Part shown: positions 23,401 to 35,149 of the stretch, in pieces
Numbering within the stretch: position 1 is the stretch's first letter
Layout: each line of letters begins with the position of its first letter
Origin: Buddleja alternifolia
Lineage: Eukaryota; Streptophyta; Magnoliopsida; Lamiales; Scrophulariaceae
DNA: 64,000 bases
Assembly: GCA_019426215.1 (NCBI GenBank)
Contig: CM033394.1
Coordinates: forward strand, 47,552,423 to 47,616,422
Reading direction: 5' to 3'
The notes under the pieces: model-generated
What the model saw: only the letters and a program-made list of their open reading frames with translations
The model's database searches: none
Told to the model about the DNA's origin: nothing
Position numbers and translations under genes: made by a program

Positions 23401-25199
23401 CTTGAATTTTCAACATATATAATCATAAATATACACACACACACACACTCATTTTACTTTAATTTGCACCTTGAAAAAAATGTTAGAGTGAGCGAAGGAG
23501 TCATTCTTAAAAGTTTCCTCGATTTGAATTTTCAACATATATAATCATAATTTTTTTTTTTGACTTATATAATCATAATTGTTATATGGTGAAAATTTAA
23601 CTATTAATTGTAATGGTACTCTATGTTAATCACACTAAATGATATATCCATGCATGCTCTTACGAGCATATTTTATGTAATATATTGTATTTTTTTTTTG
23701 GTTGCAATATTTTATGTATATTGTAAGTATGTATATATTCTTAATTATAACCACCAACATGATAATTATCCTTATGCTCTTTTGCGCTATTTCATGTATG
23801 CATGTATATAATTTAAACTATCTACCAACAAGGTCCAACATAATTGGGTTCTTTAAGCATGCTGTCTAGGGTTCGATCTCTGACAATGTGTATGGAAAAA
23901 ATTTTGTTGGGAGAGACAAAATCCACGTCGGTGATTTCTAAGCCTCGAAGGGATTAATTTCCAGCGTCCGGTTGGGGGAAACCCTTGGTATATACCAAAA
24001 AAAAATGTATATATGTTAAATAATTCTCTAAATTATATATGACAATCAACGCATAGTATATGTCATTTTTTGATTTGTTATTATTTGCATATTTTGATAT
24101 TTAATGTCAAATGATCAAATCTATATATAAATTCACATATACTTACTACCATATATAAGCATGATTATGTAGACGATTATGAATTATTTTATAGTATATT
24201 AACGACGAGACTACTGCAAGGATGAATTAAAATCATATATCCTAAGAGTGTTATTGGCTTTCATTATTATTAATTAGACTCTCTTCATTACGAGTCTAAT
24301 TAATAATAATGAAAGCCAATAATTGACTCTTTTCATTAAAAAGACTTTTTCATTAAGTTAACCACCACAAGTTTTATCCCTCACAATGTATACATCGTTT
24401 TGTCTGTTCAAGGTGATGTTACTTATCAGTAATATAGTGAAATTTTGCATTATCTTTAATTAGGTGAAATTTTGCATTATCTTTAATTAGGAGATCTCGG
24501 GATCTCAAATTTTAAGTGATCTCTGCCTTTTTCTCGTGTATATGTTCACATGAAATCCAACATTGATTTTCCATATATAATAATGAAATTTCTGAATTAG
24601 AAACGAACCAATCAATTCTTTGACAAACAAATATTTTTGAGGGGTGAAAATGGGTTTTAACTTTTGACTATTGGGAGAATGAATGAAGAGGACCATATTG
24701 GTCTCAGCTTTAACTGCCAATATATCAAATCAATCAATCAATCAATCATAATATTTTTTCTTTCCCCCAATTATAAACTTTGTTATGCTTTGCTTGTGCA
24801 ATCCCACAAACTTTTCAGACTCCATGACTTCTTTTTTTTTCTTTTTTTTTTTAACAATTAAAATTTCATATATTAATTAAATATGAGCTACATCTCCATC
24901 AAAAGATAAATCTACAAGTAACGAAATCTACATATTCTTGAATGGAACAATTGCTGGAGCAAAGTTCTTGGAATTCCCGGAAGAAAATTTCCAAAATCAA
25001 GAATGCCTCATTCAAATCAAGAATGTGACACCAAACAATCTCCCCAAAAATTGACTCCATGACTCTGTGACTCAGCACCATTGTTAGGTAATTACCAAAA
25101 AATCCTCATATTTTTGAAATTACCTTTGCATGTAAAAAGTGTCTTACATGCTAATCCGAGTTGGTTTTTTTACACCAAATTCCTTTCAATCAGAACTTT
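20402..25199. other. 4.8 kb spacer without a recognisable gene
   Basis: Short open frames occur at 20360-20749 and 20849-21091 but resemble nothing I know and lack gene context. A 115-bp tandem duplication is at 23318-23432 and 23447-23562 (shared phrase GAGTGAGCGAAGGAGTCATT). A perfect hairpin is at 24253-24320. AT microsatellites are scattered (22493, 23287). Confidence 0.5.
24253..24320. repeat. perfect 29-bp stem hairpin
   Basis: The left arm 24253-24281 starts ATTGGCTTTCATTATTATTA. The right arm 24292-24320 is its exact reverse complement. The loop is TCTTCATTAC (10 bases). Either a deletion derivative of a MITE or a small-RNA hairpin; no larger element boundary seen. Confidence 0.85.
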
Positions 25200-26425
25200 A
25201 AATCAGACATAGCACATTCCGCGCCACGTAAGCGCGGAATCTGCCAGATTCCGCGCCACGTCAGCGCGGAATAGAATTTTTTTTTTTTTTTTCACAATTA
25301 AAAACTTGGCCATATGCATTTTTGATATTAATAAATTGTAGGGCAAGAATGGGATACCCGAGTAATATAACAATGACACACGTTGTCTAAGTTCAATTTT
25401 GAGACTTCCATATAAAAACCACACACTCATTTCGAACCTACAAGTGACATACGGGAATTCGGGATGGGTACAATCGACTTCAACACATTTTTTGTAACAT
25501 TGATTTCAATATCCGAGTGATACAACCTGGAACTAAAAAATGCGACTTTGTACAAGACTTCAACACGAAATAACTCATTTCATATCGGATGGAGGAACGG
25601 ACAAAATTTTTCATCATCTTCGGGACGGGGCTTCGAGATTGGTTTGTGGAATTGATTCAATATCCGGATGGAGCAAATGATTTTTCTACATTTTCTGTAC
25701 TTGGGGTAGATTGACTCACCGGATAATGACAACATGTTTTAACATCATTTAATGTATAAACCTGAATATCGAATGCCAATCAGTTCGAAAATGTACATGT
25801 AGATCATGATGACACCAAAAAATTCATATAACTCCCCAACAAACTTTGTGAGTCAACTCCATGTCGACCATCCCTGAAAAATATTTTTTTCCGATCCGTT
25901 CCAGTATTTTTTCATCCGAATATCGAAATGAATCATTCTTAGTTACAAACTTTGTGACAATTACTTTTTGTGTTGAAGTCGAAGCCTGAAAATGTATTCA
26001 TTAATTTTTTTCGGAAAAATAACATGTTGTATTTTTTCACTCGGATATTGAAATGAATCAATTCTCATACGTTACAAAAGTCAATCTACTCGAAGCTTGA
26101 AAATGTTGTTCATGATAACAAAATATTTTTTTCTGAAAAACCAAACTTGTCATAACTTTCGAAATAAGGGAAAATCTACAATTTATTCAAGTAAACTCAA
26201 AATTTAAACATAACGTAAAAAATTAAAGTGTCTTATTATATTTTTACTCATCGGATGAAGGGTCTTTGAAAGTCTCTCAATCTATGTACGAAAAAAGGAG
26301 AAAACGAGCTATTATAAAAATACTGAGTTGGGTTTATTTTAAAAACATTTCAATCAGTACTGCCATGACGTATGCCTAAAATTCTATTCCGCCTACGTGA
26401 AATTTCGGAATATTATCTCAATGGC
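25200..26425. mobile_element. decayed second member of the fold-back family
   Basis: The body repeats the diagnostic phrases of the 3892-6511 element: GTCGAAGCCTGAAAATGTA, CACTCGGATATTGAAATGAA, and GACTTCAACACATTTTTTGT in the opposite orientation. It has a left and right half in inverted order but with many small deletions. The left end carries two 25-bp hairpins (25216-25240, 25248-25272). The right end retains one decayed hairpin near 26388-26413. Ends and target duplication not resolved. Confidence 0.65.
25216..25272. repeat. doublet of 25-bp GC-rich hairpins
   Basis: Both units are stem ATTCCGCGC / GCGCGGAAT with 7-base loops CACGTAA and CACGTCA, separated by CTGCCAG. They have the same layout as the hairpin doublet of the first fold-back element but share no sequence with it. 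Confidence 0.9.
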
Positions 26426-26539
26426 GATTTAATTTTGTATTATTTTTTTAAAATTCTCGAAGAATCCAAAACAAATAATACCAATGAATTTTATTTTATT
26501 ATTTATATTAGGACTACAATTAAATGTAGATGTACAGGT

Positions 26540-26815
26540 ACTTAGGTCACTCCTATTATTTATTTATTAAATTAAATATGCAAATAATTGGTAAAAAAGA
26601 AATCCACGCCTATTATTGGCTTCTTTTTTCCTAAATATTAGTATCTAGAGTATGCAATTCAGACTATTATTTATTTATTAAATCAAATATGAAAATAATT
26701 GGTAAAAAAGAAATCCCCAAAAAGTAGCACACGTAATTGCTGGTGTTTCAAGCCTATCATTGGCTTCTTCTTTCCTAAAAATTCGTATCTAAAGTATGCA
26801 CGCAATTCAGAAGTA
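26540..26815. repeat. tandem duplication, ~140 bp unit
   Basis: The phrases TATTATTTATTTATTAAAT, AATTGGTAAAAAAGAAATCC and ATTGGCTTCTTNTTTCCTAAA occur twice in the same order (from ~26552 and from ~26668). The rest of 26425-27900 shows no gene. Confidence 0.7.
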
Positions 26816-27916
26816 ATTTTTCACTTGGATTCACCCAATCTTTGATATGCAATTCATGTGAATAGGTATTTGAATAAGAGGGATCCAAACAAGACTGTAA
26901 AAGAATTTTGGTGTTAATTTTTTTTTAAAGCTTCCTCTGATCAAGCTTGTGAGAAACCGTTTAATTGTGGTGCACGATTTGACGGAGCCAGACTGTTCAT
27001 GTCTCTGATCAAACCAATCGGGTGTACACAAAACACTATCATAATTCATTGAAAAAACAACTGAAAAAGATACTGATTACACCCTTGAGATTGTAGCACT
27101 AATACTAACTAATTGTAAACAATTACATGGGATTGAAGGTAGCATTACATAATTTTCTTGCTATTTAATATTTAATTCATTTGTACATTAACTGTCTCTA
27201 ACGAAAAAATACATGGAATTCTTGATTCCATGAATTTTCTACTTTAAGTTTTGATTCTTTAATCCTGTTCCCTCCAAAATCATGTGCCTATTCAAATAAA
27301 ATCAAAAGTTAGGGAATGCAAAACATATGAAGTAGTAAAATAAATAGAAGAAATCAAAATTGATTGTGTAAACAGGAAATAATACAATCCTATTATCTTT
27401 ATGGAATTGGTCACTCTTCAAGGAGGTTTAGCAATGTAGCTTATCAATAATTTTGTATTTCTACAATCATTTCTATACAAAAGTTTTCTATCAAAATTTT
27501 TATAGAGAATGAATCGTCAGACAAGTTGGAGGGGTAGGGCAAGAGAAATGCATGGATGACTAACAAAAAGGGAAAATGTTAGTTCTATTATATAATTATG
27601 TTTAATATATCCATAGAAACTTTTCTATAGAAATTTTTTCTATATAAGTCATCTTAAATACAATTACATAAAGCAAAATCAGTTACTGAATAATGAATAC
27701 TAATATGCCACTCTTTGGTTTGCAAGGTAAGTTTCACCAACAAATCAAGCTCTACAATTCTCTTGAGAATTATGTTCCGTCAACAATCCTCCTTAATAAA
27801 TTCATCCCCGAGTACTTTTTTATGTGTTTTTGAACTTTTTATTGATTTATATTCTAAAAGATATTAGTTAATCTTTAATCAACTACTCAAAAAGTAGGAA
27901 TAATACTTGTATAAAA

Positions 27917-29035
27917 ATGAAATTTAGTATGCTATCATGGCAGATATATGTGCACCGACAGAGGAATATTGATCAAATAAAAAGAAAATATGCATGTTTA
28001 AATGCTACAGATAGACATGATTATATCAATAAAGTTCAAGAATGTAAGAAAATGAGAAAATCAAAGGAAAACAAGCAAAGTCCAAAGTGGTTTCTTAAAG
28101 CTCAAATGAGTCCGTGTGGAGAAGGTTAGTAATTTCAAAGTTTCAAAGTTATCTATAGAATTTGATACATAGAAACAAATCATTTCACTTTACTAAATTA
28201 TACAATATTTGTATTCATTTAGGTTCACTACGATATGATTCCATATTCTCAGAGTTACATGAATTGGCAAAAATGCCCAATTGCATTTATTGTGGAGCTG
28301 TAAGATTTGAGTATGAGCCTCCGGGATTTTGTTGTGGTAATGGAAAAATTAAGCTTGCACCCATTGAAGTTACTGATTAATTGTATGATTTATTTACTTC
28401 TCAATCAGAAGAGGCCATTGAATTTTGGAAAAATATTTGTGCATTCAATAGCATATTCTCTTTTACATTATTTGGTATAAAATTAGATTGCATCTGCAAG
28501 ACATGGGGTTTACACTTTCCAAGCACAAGGGCTTGTCTAACACCTTCCAGGGTTAATCCCTAATGAAAATGGTCCAGGTTATTTCCAGTTGTATTTTATT
28601 AAAATTGAGAATGAAGTTGAAAACAGAATTAAAATACTTGAAAATTTACCTTTAGGTGAATCTACCGTGAAAAAACTTATTAAAACTCTGGAGGTAAATT
28701 CTGCATACTCAAAAATCTTCAGAAGACTAATGGATTATCCTTCCATGGACGATGTTCAGTTGCATATAGCAAAAGATGTTATATGGTTGAAGGAAATAAT
28801 GCAAATATACCATTTGAAAGACATTGTAGTCCATACATATTCAGGTCACATACATAGAATTAAACATTATTATAGATGTTATGATCCATTGTAGTATCCA
28901 ATTTTTTTCCAAAGCGCGATCCAGGATGGCATCAAAATATTAAAAAAATAGTTTCTAAGAAACCAAATCAGCCAAGTATTAATGGTCGTGTTCAGCCAAT
29001 TATTACAACAGGTGTAACTGATATTGGTCAATAAC
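27917..29035 (+). pseudogene. Helitron RepHel N-terminal region, broken
   Basis: Pieces in order: 27917-28129 (basic RQRNIDQIKRKYACLNATDR), 28224-28380 (MPNCIYCGAVRFEYEPPGFC, the Cys-rich motif typical of Helitron-like N domains, then GNGKIKLAP), 28384-28500 (LYDLFTSQSEEAIEFW, NSIFSFTLFGIKLD) and 28540-28895 (GLIPNENGPGYFQLYF to HRIKHYYRCYDPL). A TAA after APIEVTD, a frameshift near 28495-28540 and a stop after CYDPL break the frame. The region upstream of the HUH motif is represented; I see neither the HUH nuclease motif nor the helicase. Confidence 0.75.
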
Positions 29036-29297
29036 AAGGTACGTTTTGCCTTAACTTATTTATAACTGAATTATGCACAATCTAAATACATAACGTTTCA
29101 TACTTATAATATCTATATTTCGTCATATTTTGTTTTCAAAGAATGATACAAATGATGTCATCAATTCTATACAACCTAGCTACAATAATGGAGATAATGT
29201 TATTTTACAAGAAGAATGTACACATTAATTATATAATAGAACAATAACTGGCAATATAGAACCAATTATTCATATTTATTATTTATTTTAGTATCAT

Positions 29298-29550
29298 ATT
29301 TTAGTTAAATTATTGTAATTTTCTATCTATTCTATTATAAAAATACGAGTTGGTTTTTGAAACTTTTGATATACCTAATATATCCTAATGCAATTCACTT
29401 TTTCAATGGCAAAAGTAAAATAATATCATATTTTAGTTAAATTATTTTAATTTTCTATCTATTCTATTATAAAAATACGAGTTTGTTTTTGAAACTTTTG
29501 ATATACGTAATATATCCTAATGCAATTCACATTTTCAATGGCAAAAGTAT
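29298..29550 (+). repeat. 132-bp tandem duplication with Helitron-like 5' end motif
   Basis: The unit contains TATCATATTTTAGTTAAATT, TCTATTCTATTATAAAAATA and CCTAATGCAATTCAC. The copies differ at few positions. TCTATTCTATT after an A resembles plant Helitron 5' termini. Confidence 0.7.
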
Positions 29551-29649
29551 CAAATAATAAATAATAAAAATAAGTCGTATATATCTATAACAATAATATA
29601 CCTTGCTTCATCTTATGAACTAATATATAAAATTATTTTATTTTCAGTA

Positions 29650-31535
29650 ATGATTCAACCAGATAACAATGTTTATGTACCATCAAAATTTTCTTCTATG
29701 GTGGATGTTACTTCACAAGAACAAAAAGGTATGCACTCATCAATAGTAAATAATTACACTTAACTCCATTTAATCGTATAGGTTGAATTGAATTCATTAA
29801 TAAATAGTGAATTGATTTTCTACTGTGGATGATATTTAAATTAATACATATTTCTTTCTCAGGTGAATTGCAACTGTAAACTACAACAACATCAGTTCTA
29901 CAAATAAGTCCAACTTATGAAGAAGCAAATATCATGCAACAATAGGATGCAAATAAATATTAAAAAATTCAAATCCATTAAGCAATTATATTAACAATTT
30001 AATTATTTCTTATGTTGTCTAGGATAAATACAACTAAAAATCATCTCAAGATGTATGAATTAGCAATGAACAAGAGGATGGAAAATGCACGGGAAGTGAC
30101 TCTTCAAGAAATTATACACAATAGACCATCATTACTCGAGGTAGTTCAATTGATTATAATCTTATCATTTATTTAACCCTAAAATAAAACATATAACACT
30201 AATCGTTTTTTTTTAGGATACATATTATTGTTTTAAGGGAATTGTTGAAAAGGTTGAAAACAAATCATCCTTGTGGTATTATGCATGGAAAAAAATGCTC
30301 CGCGTCGATCTTCAAGTCTAATGAAATTGTAGCATGCAAAAAATGTAATGATGAAGAGACAAAACAATACCAAGGTAATAAAATAAAATTTAAAAATTTA
30401 AAGTCCTCATAATTTCTAATACTTTATTTGTATAAATAATATTAACTTTTGATGCATTACTTGTAGATATAGATTGGTTTTAAATGTCATACAAGGAGAT
30501 GACAGTGCTTATATCACAATGTTTGAAGATGCAGCAACTTTGTACATTGGTTGCCCTGTGGAAGAATTCATCACTTCAATTAGAAATGTAAAATAGTTAT
30601 TTAGATTTAAATTTATTTACATACTGTTTATATTACTTTAATAGTAAACTATATAATTTGTATGGCTTTACTTCTACAAGAACGACTAAAACACAATATA
30701 TAACAGGTGATTATATAAATATAAGAATGTAATATAGTAAATTTGAAATTTTTTTCTGATTGTTTAGACTTATCACTTATTTTTGTTTACATAATTAATT
30801 TTATTAAATTAATAATTAATTATATTTCTTTATATTAGCTCCATCTTTTTACTAAACTATTTCAAATGTATACTTATTAAGATATTTCATTTATTCAGGA
30901 TGAGCATGAATCCAAATAATACAAGGGATTGAGCATCCAATATTCAGCTGAATTTCGTTTTCTCTTTGCCTTTAACAAGAAGGCACAAGTTATAGACGGA
31001 AAACTAATTAGTGTTGTAGCATATGTGATTGAAAGGATAACTCCAATACAATTCACAAAAACTTAAAAAAAAAAAAAAAGCCAACATCACTACCAAACTA
31101 TAGCGACCTATCGAAAAATCCAACTACGCCTCAAGATGAAGATGAATCACATGACTATGAGACCAAACATAACAAAGCTGCTTCAGAAAATGAAGAAACC
31201 CAAAAAAAGAGGATAATAAAGAAGAAGAAAGAATACTACCAAAATGCTCAAGGTAAATGTAACGATGAGAAAAAACATCCTACATATGCTTTAGAAACTG
31301 GAGAAGAGGAAAAAAAATTGGGTAACAAAGAAGAAACAAGAAGGCAACATAGAAGGTGCAAGTTCTTTAGGACATGGAGAAACAAAAAAAAAGGTGGATA
31401 CTAAAAAAGCAAAAAGAAGACTACATACATATTCAAATTTTAAGTGATGATGAAGAAACAATTGCAAAATTAAGAAAGAAGTCCACAAAGAACTCGGTGG
31501 GAGGAAAGAAGAGATAAACGTGCATGCAAGAAAAA
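29650..31535 (+). pseudogene. RPA70-like gene of the Helitron, broken
   Basis: Exon-like segments: 29650-29729 (ends EQKG before GTATG), 30217-30375 (DTYYCFKGIVEKVENKSSLW, then after a frameshift NEIVACKKCNDEETKQYQ), 30469-30588 (YRLVLNVIQGDDSAYITMFE, CPVEEFITSIRN) and 30899-31060 (YSAEFRFLFAFNKKAQVIDG). The order strand-zinc-strand (WYY..C..C, then a second OB strand set) is that of the C-terminal OB fold of replication protein A large subunits. Plant Helitrons commonly encode such proteins, presumably for single-strand DNA binding. A Lys/Glu-rich tail continues to about 31535. In-frame stops and the frameshift rule out a working protein. Confidence 0.65.
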
Positions 31536-31827
31536 TCAAACAAAAGAAATAATAGATGGCACACGAATTTATATTACATTTATTTAGTCTTTTTTTAATA
31601 ATTTATCATTCAATTTGTATCGACTGTTTGCTTTTCCAAATTTTATTTTATGTCTTAAATGTTTATAATATTTTACTTTTAATTCATTTTTATTTAATAA
31701 CTTTTTACTCAACCAATTTTTGTTTAATTAATAAAAAAAATAATTATAATATTAAAAATAAAAAATTTATACGAAAACTAATATCGAAGTCATATGACCC
31801 ACATGCAAAGCACATGTTGTTTACTAG

Positions 31828-32283
31828 TGCAATTCAAAAAATAAGAGGGAGTAGTTGAATAATTAAACATTACACGAGGAGGGGTTTGTGTCCACCAAAA
31901 TATATACATATTTTATTATATTTTAACACTTTGTGTGGTAGATATTGCCTGAGAGTTGGACTTTCGGATCCATCAAGTATCACCGCTGATTACGGGGAGT
32001 GCTTGAAACCATTTTAGGATATTGAATAATGATTTTCTTTAATTTCTTTAGTTTTTAGTTATTGTACAATATAATTGCTTATAGATATATATCCAATATT
32101 TCTAAGAATAAACATATGAAAGTTGATGTGTAACATTAGTGAGACAATATTGGGAATTCAATTCGTGACAGGTGGAAGAATTGAGAGAGAGAGACTAATT
32201 TATAATAATAATAATAAAATTATTATTATTATTGTTAGTGTTGTTGAATTAAATATTATCTTCAAAATATATAGGATTACATT
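31828..32283. other. AT-rich spacer, no gene seen
   Basis: It lies between the Helitron end and the CACTA-like element. It includes TAA/TAT trinucleotide runs at 32203-32235. Confidence 0.5.
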
Positions 32284-32718
32284 AACTACAAAAAAATATG
32301 ATATTGGTGACAAAATGCCAAGTGATAATATTAAAGTTGTCACTAATAATCAATCTTTAAGGACAAAATTTTTTGTCTTTGTCACTAAAATATGCCCCAC
32401 ATATTTAATAATGACAAGATTTGTATAGAAATTGTCACTCATGATAATTAATGACAAAAAAATTGTTGTCACTATTGACAATAAGTGATACACCTTTTGT
32501 GACAACTTAGTGACAACAATTATAGTTGTCACTTTATTTGTGTTGTCATTATACATGTGTCACTAATTGGCAAAAGTGACAATTTTATAGAAACACTTAT
32601 CACTAAAAATTCTTACTGTGACAAAACAAAAATTGTTGTCACTCGTTATAATCATCTAGTGACAATTTTAACATTGTCACTTCAAATTTTGTCACAAATA
32701 TTACTTTTTGTTGTAGTG
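32284..32718. mobile_element. CACTA-like MITE, 435 bp, TTGTCACT-rich
   Basis: It starts AACTACAAAAAAATAT (canonical CACTAC with one change) and ends TTTTTGTTGTAGTG. A 3-bp duplication ATT flanks it (32281-32283, 32719-32721), as expected for CACTA elements. The interior is an array of short inverted motifs, AGTGACAA and TTGTCACT, in both orientations about every 20-40 bp, also typical of CACTA sub-terminal regions. Confidence 0.75.
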
Positions 32719-33034
32719 ATTTTATTGTCGACGTAGGGCTTTCATCCTCGTCAAGAGCTATGCACATTTAGTTCCGTTTTAAAAAAAATAACACATGTGC
32801 TTGTGAGGTTTAGGATGAGATCGGCCATCCATGTCGTATTGATTAAATGTGAAAGATTCAGCATGGGAAATTCAGAAAGGCGAAAAAGTCCGTCATTTGT
32901 GAAAAATTCATGTAAAAACATACATTCTGAAGCCTTTATGTGGATTTTTCTTATCAATTCACTAGAATTAAAATGGCGATAAGAGACTCGCATCAATAGC
33001 AATAAGCCCGGTTTGAAGAGGCTCATATACGGAA

Positions 33035-33610
33035 CGCCGAAAATTAATCGAACACTATTTGAAAACGGCTCTTCTGCTCAGAAACGAAATGGTCCAAATG
33101 TTCCTGGAAATTCTTGCTCCCATTAGACCATTTGTATCTATATGCATCAGGATCCCGATTCATAGATCTCTCGGTTCAAGAAATCAAGATAAGAGGATCG
33201 AACCATTTCTTCTGACTCTTTTTCAAATTCGATAAATGTTGGTTGATCGTATATTTCATTATAGTTCTATGATTCAGAGTATCCTTTCCTATTTGATCCC
33301 TTTGAGTTCCATATTTGAAGTTGTGATTGGATCTATTCATTAAAAAGAATCGATTCAATACATTTTTTATATACCCATAGGTACTATATTGGATTTGAAT
33401 CAGATTTCGGATCAATCTATATTGATTGATTGCCTCCATTATGTTGTTGCTAGCAAATACCACTATTTTTGGTTTTGGATCTTCCAAATCATTTCAGCAG
33501 GAGATCCGGACCCATTTTTTTCGGATCTTTCGAGAAAAAGATTTATTCTCTTCATAAAAAATAGGAGATAGAACCAATAAATATTTCTTTTTCGATTCAT
33601 CCCTGGCCTA
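33035..33610 (-). pseudogene. ycf2: nuclear plastid DNA: fragment of chloroplast ycf2
   Basis: On the minus strand the phrases [72 protein letters not shown] and [18 protein letters not shown] follow in order, then [11 protein letters not shown] with frame breaks. I recognise these as consecutive parts of the large plastid protein Ycf2. The fragment covers about 190 codons of a gene of roughly 2,200 and has several stops and frameshifts, so it is an old plastid-to-nucleus transfer with no function of its own. The neighbouring 32745-33030 has a different origin that I cannot identify. Confidence 0.9.
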
Positions 33611-34123
33611 TAACTATTTGCATCTTTAAATCTAACAACAAGAATCAAATATGCATTAATTTTAAATTAATTGGACTAAAGATGCATAACTCATAAACTT
33701 TAAAAAATGTATTCAAGTTTACCTTCAAGATATTAGTTATCCATCTTACGATATGCTATGACAAAAGTATTTTCATAATATAATTTAATTAAAATCCCAC
33801 ATGCACAACCCTATCACTTGACCAAAAGGGCCTATACGTATGAAAATGCTTTCTCCATTACATTATTATAAATAAATAAAAAATCAAACAAAAAGAGGAA
33901 ATAATAATTATACTCCATTACCAAGTGTATATATATATATACACACACACACACACAAAAACTTCTTAATAAATTAATAACAATAATAGAAAAGATTGGG
34001 CGGTCCCCCTCACTCAGCTTCCCCTCACCCTTGAGCATCTCCATATTTGTTTCTTCTCCAAAAAACAAACTTACACACACACACACATATATAAAACTTT
34101 TGCCTGAATTTTTTTCTGAGCAA
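33611..34123 (+). promoter_or_regulatory. upstream region and leader of the KNOX gene
   Basis: It contains TA/CA microsatellites at 33928-33957 and 34073-34092 and an AT-rich stretch. A TATATAAAA at about 34086 is only ~35 bp from the ATG and is more likely leader than TATA box. The core promoter could not be fixed. Confidence 0.35.
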
Positions 34124-34773
34124 ATGGAAGAAATGTACGGGATTCATTCAAACAGTGGTGATTATACAGAAAAGGGTTTCATGATCTCTCGTGAGAATTT
34201 AATAATTCCATCGGAGTACAATCAGTATGATCATTACAATAATTCTCTGATTGATCCCTCCGGCGATCATGACCATCGATTTCCGGGGATTGGATCGGAC
34301 GAACTAAGATTAATCCAGTGTTCAACGGCGTCGGAATCAGCTTCAATTAATATTCAGAATCAAGATGATCAGGATAATAATTATAATAATAATTACAGTT
34401 TCATCAAAGCTAAAATTGCTTCTCATCCTTCATACCCCAGATTACTCGACGCTTATATCAATTGTCAAAAGGTTTAAATATATATATCTATATCTATATA
34501 TAGACGTAAGAAAATAGGGTATTTAGCAGATTAACATTATTTTAGGTGTTAAATGATGGGATTTTTTGTCTTTTTTGCGTTCTGGGTATTTTTTTTAATG
34601 ATTATAAGTTGTGATTTTTTTTTTTGTGCTTATTTCTTAATTTTAGGTTGGAGCTCCCCCAGAGATGGCACATATATTGGATGAAATCAGGCGAGAAAAA
34701 GATTTGTGTAAACAACAAGATGCATCTGTTTCTATGTGCTTAGGAGTTGATCCTGAACTTGACGAGTTTATGG

Positions 34774-34804
<31 letters not shown>

Positions 34805-35114
34805 CACACAATTCTAAGTTTAGTAATTTTATGTTAATATATATAACGAAATTCTAGTTAGACATGTTTTAATTTGTTCTTCTGATAATAATAATTTCTA
34901 TTTTTTTTCTTGTTTAATTAATATAAACTTTGATAATGATTTCTTGATTTTTTTTTCAATTTATGTATGAATTAATTAAGGAAACATATTGTGAGATATT
35001 GATGAAGTACAAGACGGATCTATCAAGGCCTTTTGATGAAGCAACATCCTTCCTCAACAACATTGAAAATCAATTCGCCAATCTTTGCAAAGGTACTTCA
35101 ATTTAAACCCTTCA

Positions 35115-35149
<35 letters not shown>

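Larger units (their letters stand above)
27900..31827 (+). mobile_element. decayed Helitron carrying Rep-domain and RPA-like remnants
   Basis: Coding remnants of the two proteins typical of plant Helitrons, a RepHel N-terminal region and an RPA70-like protein, lie in one orientation. The 3' end fits a Helitron terminus: imperfect hairpin ACATGCAAAGCACATGT, a short spacer, then CTAG ending at 31827 followed by host T. The 5' end is not resolved. Two Helitron-like 5' starts (A then TCTATTCTATTATAAAA) at 29326 and 29458 lie inside, so a shorter RPA-carrying Helitron may have inserted into or formed from the larger one. No helicase domain is visible, so it is not autonomous. Confidence 0.65.

Noticed and set aside
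32745..33030. Open frames next to the ycf2 fragment that might be another organellar insert
   Set aside because: I could not match either strand to a plastid or mitochondrial gene; left unassigned.
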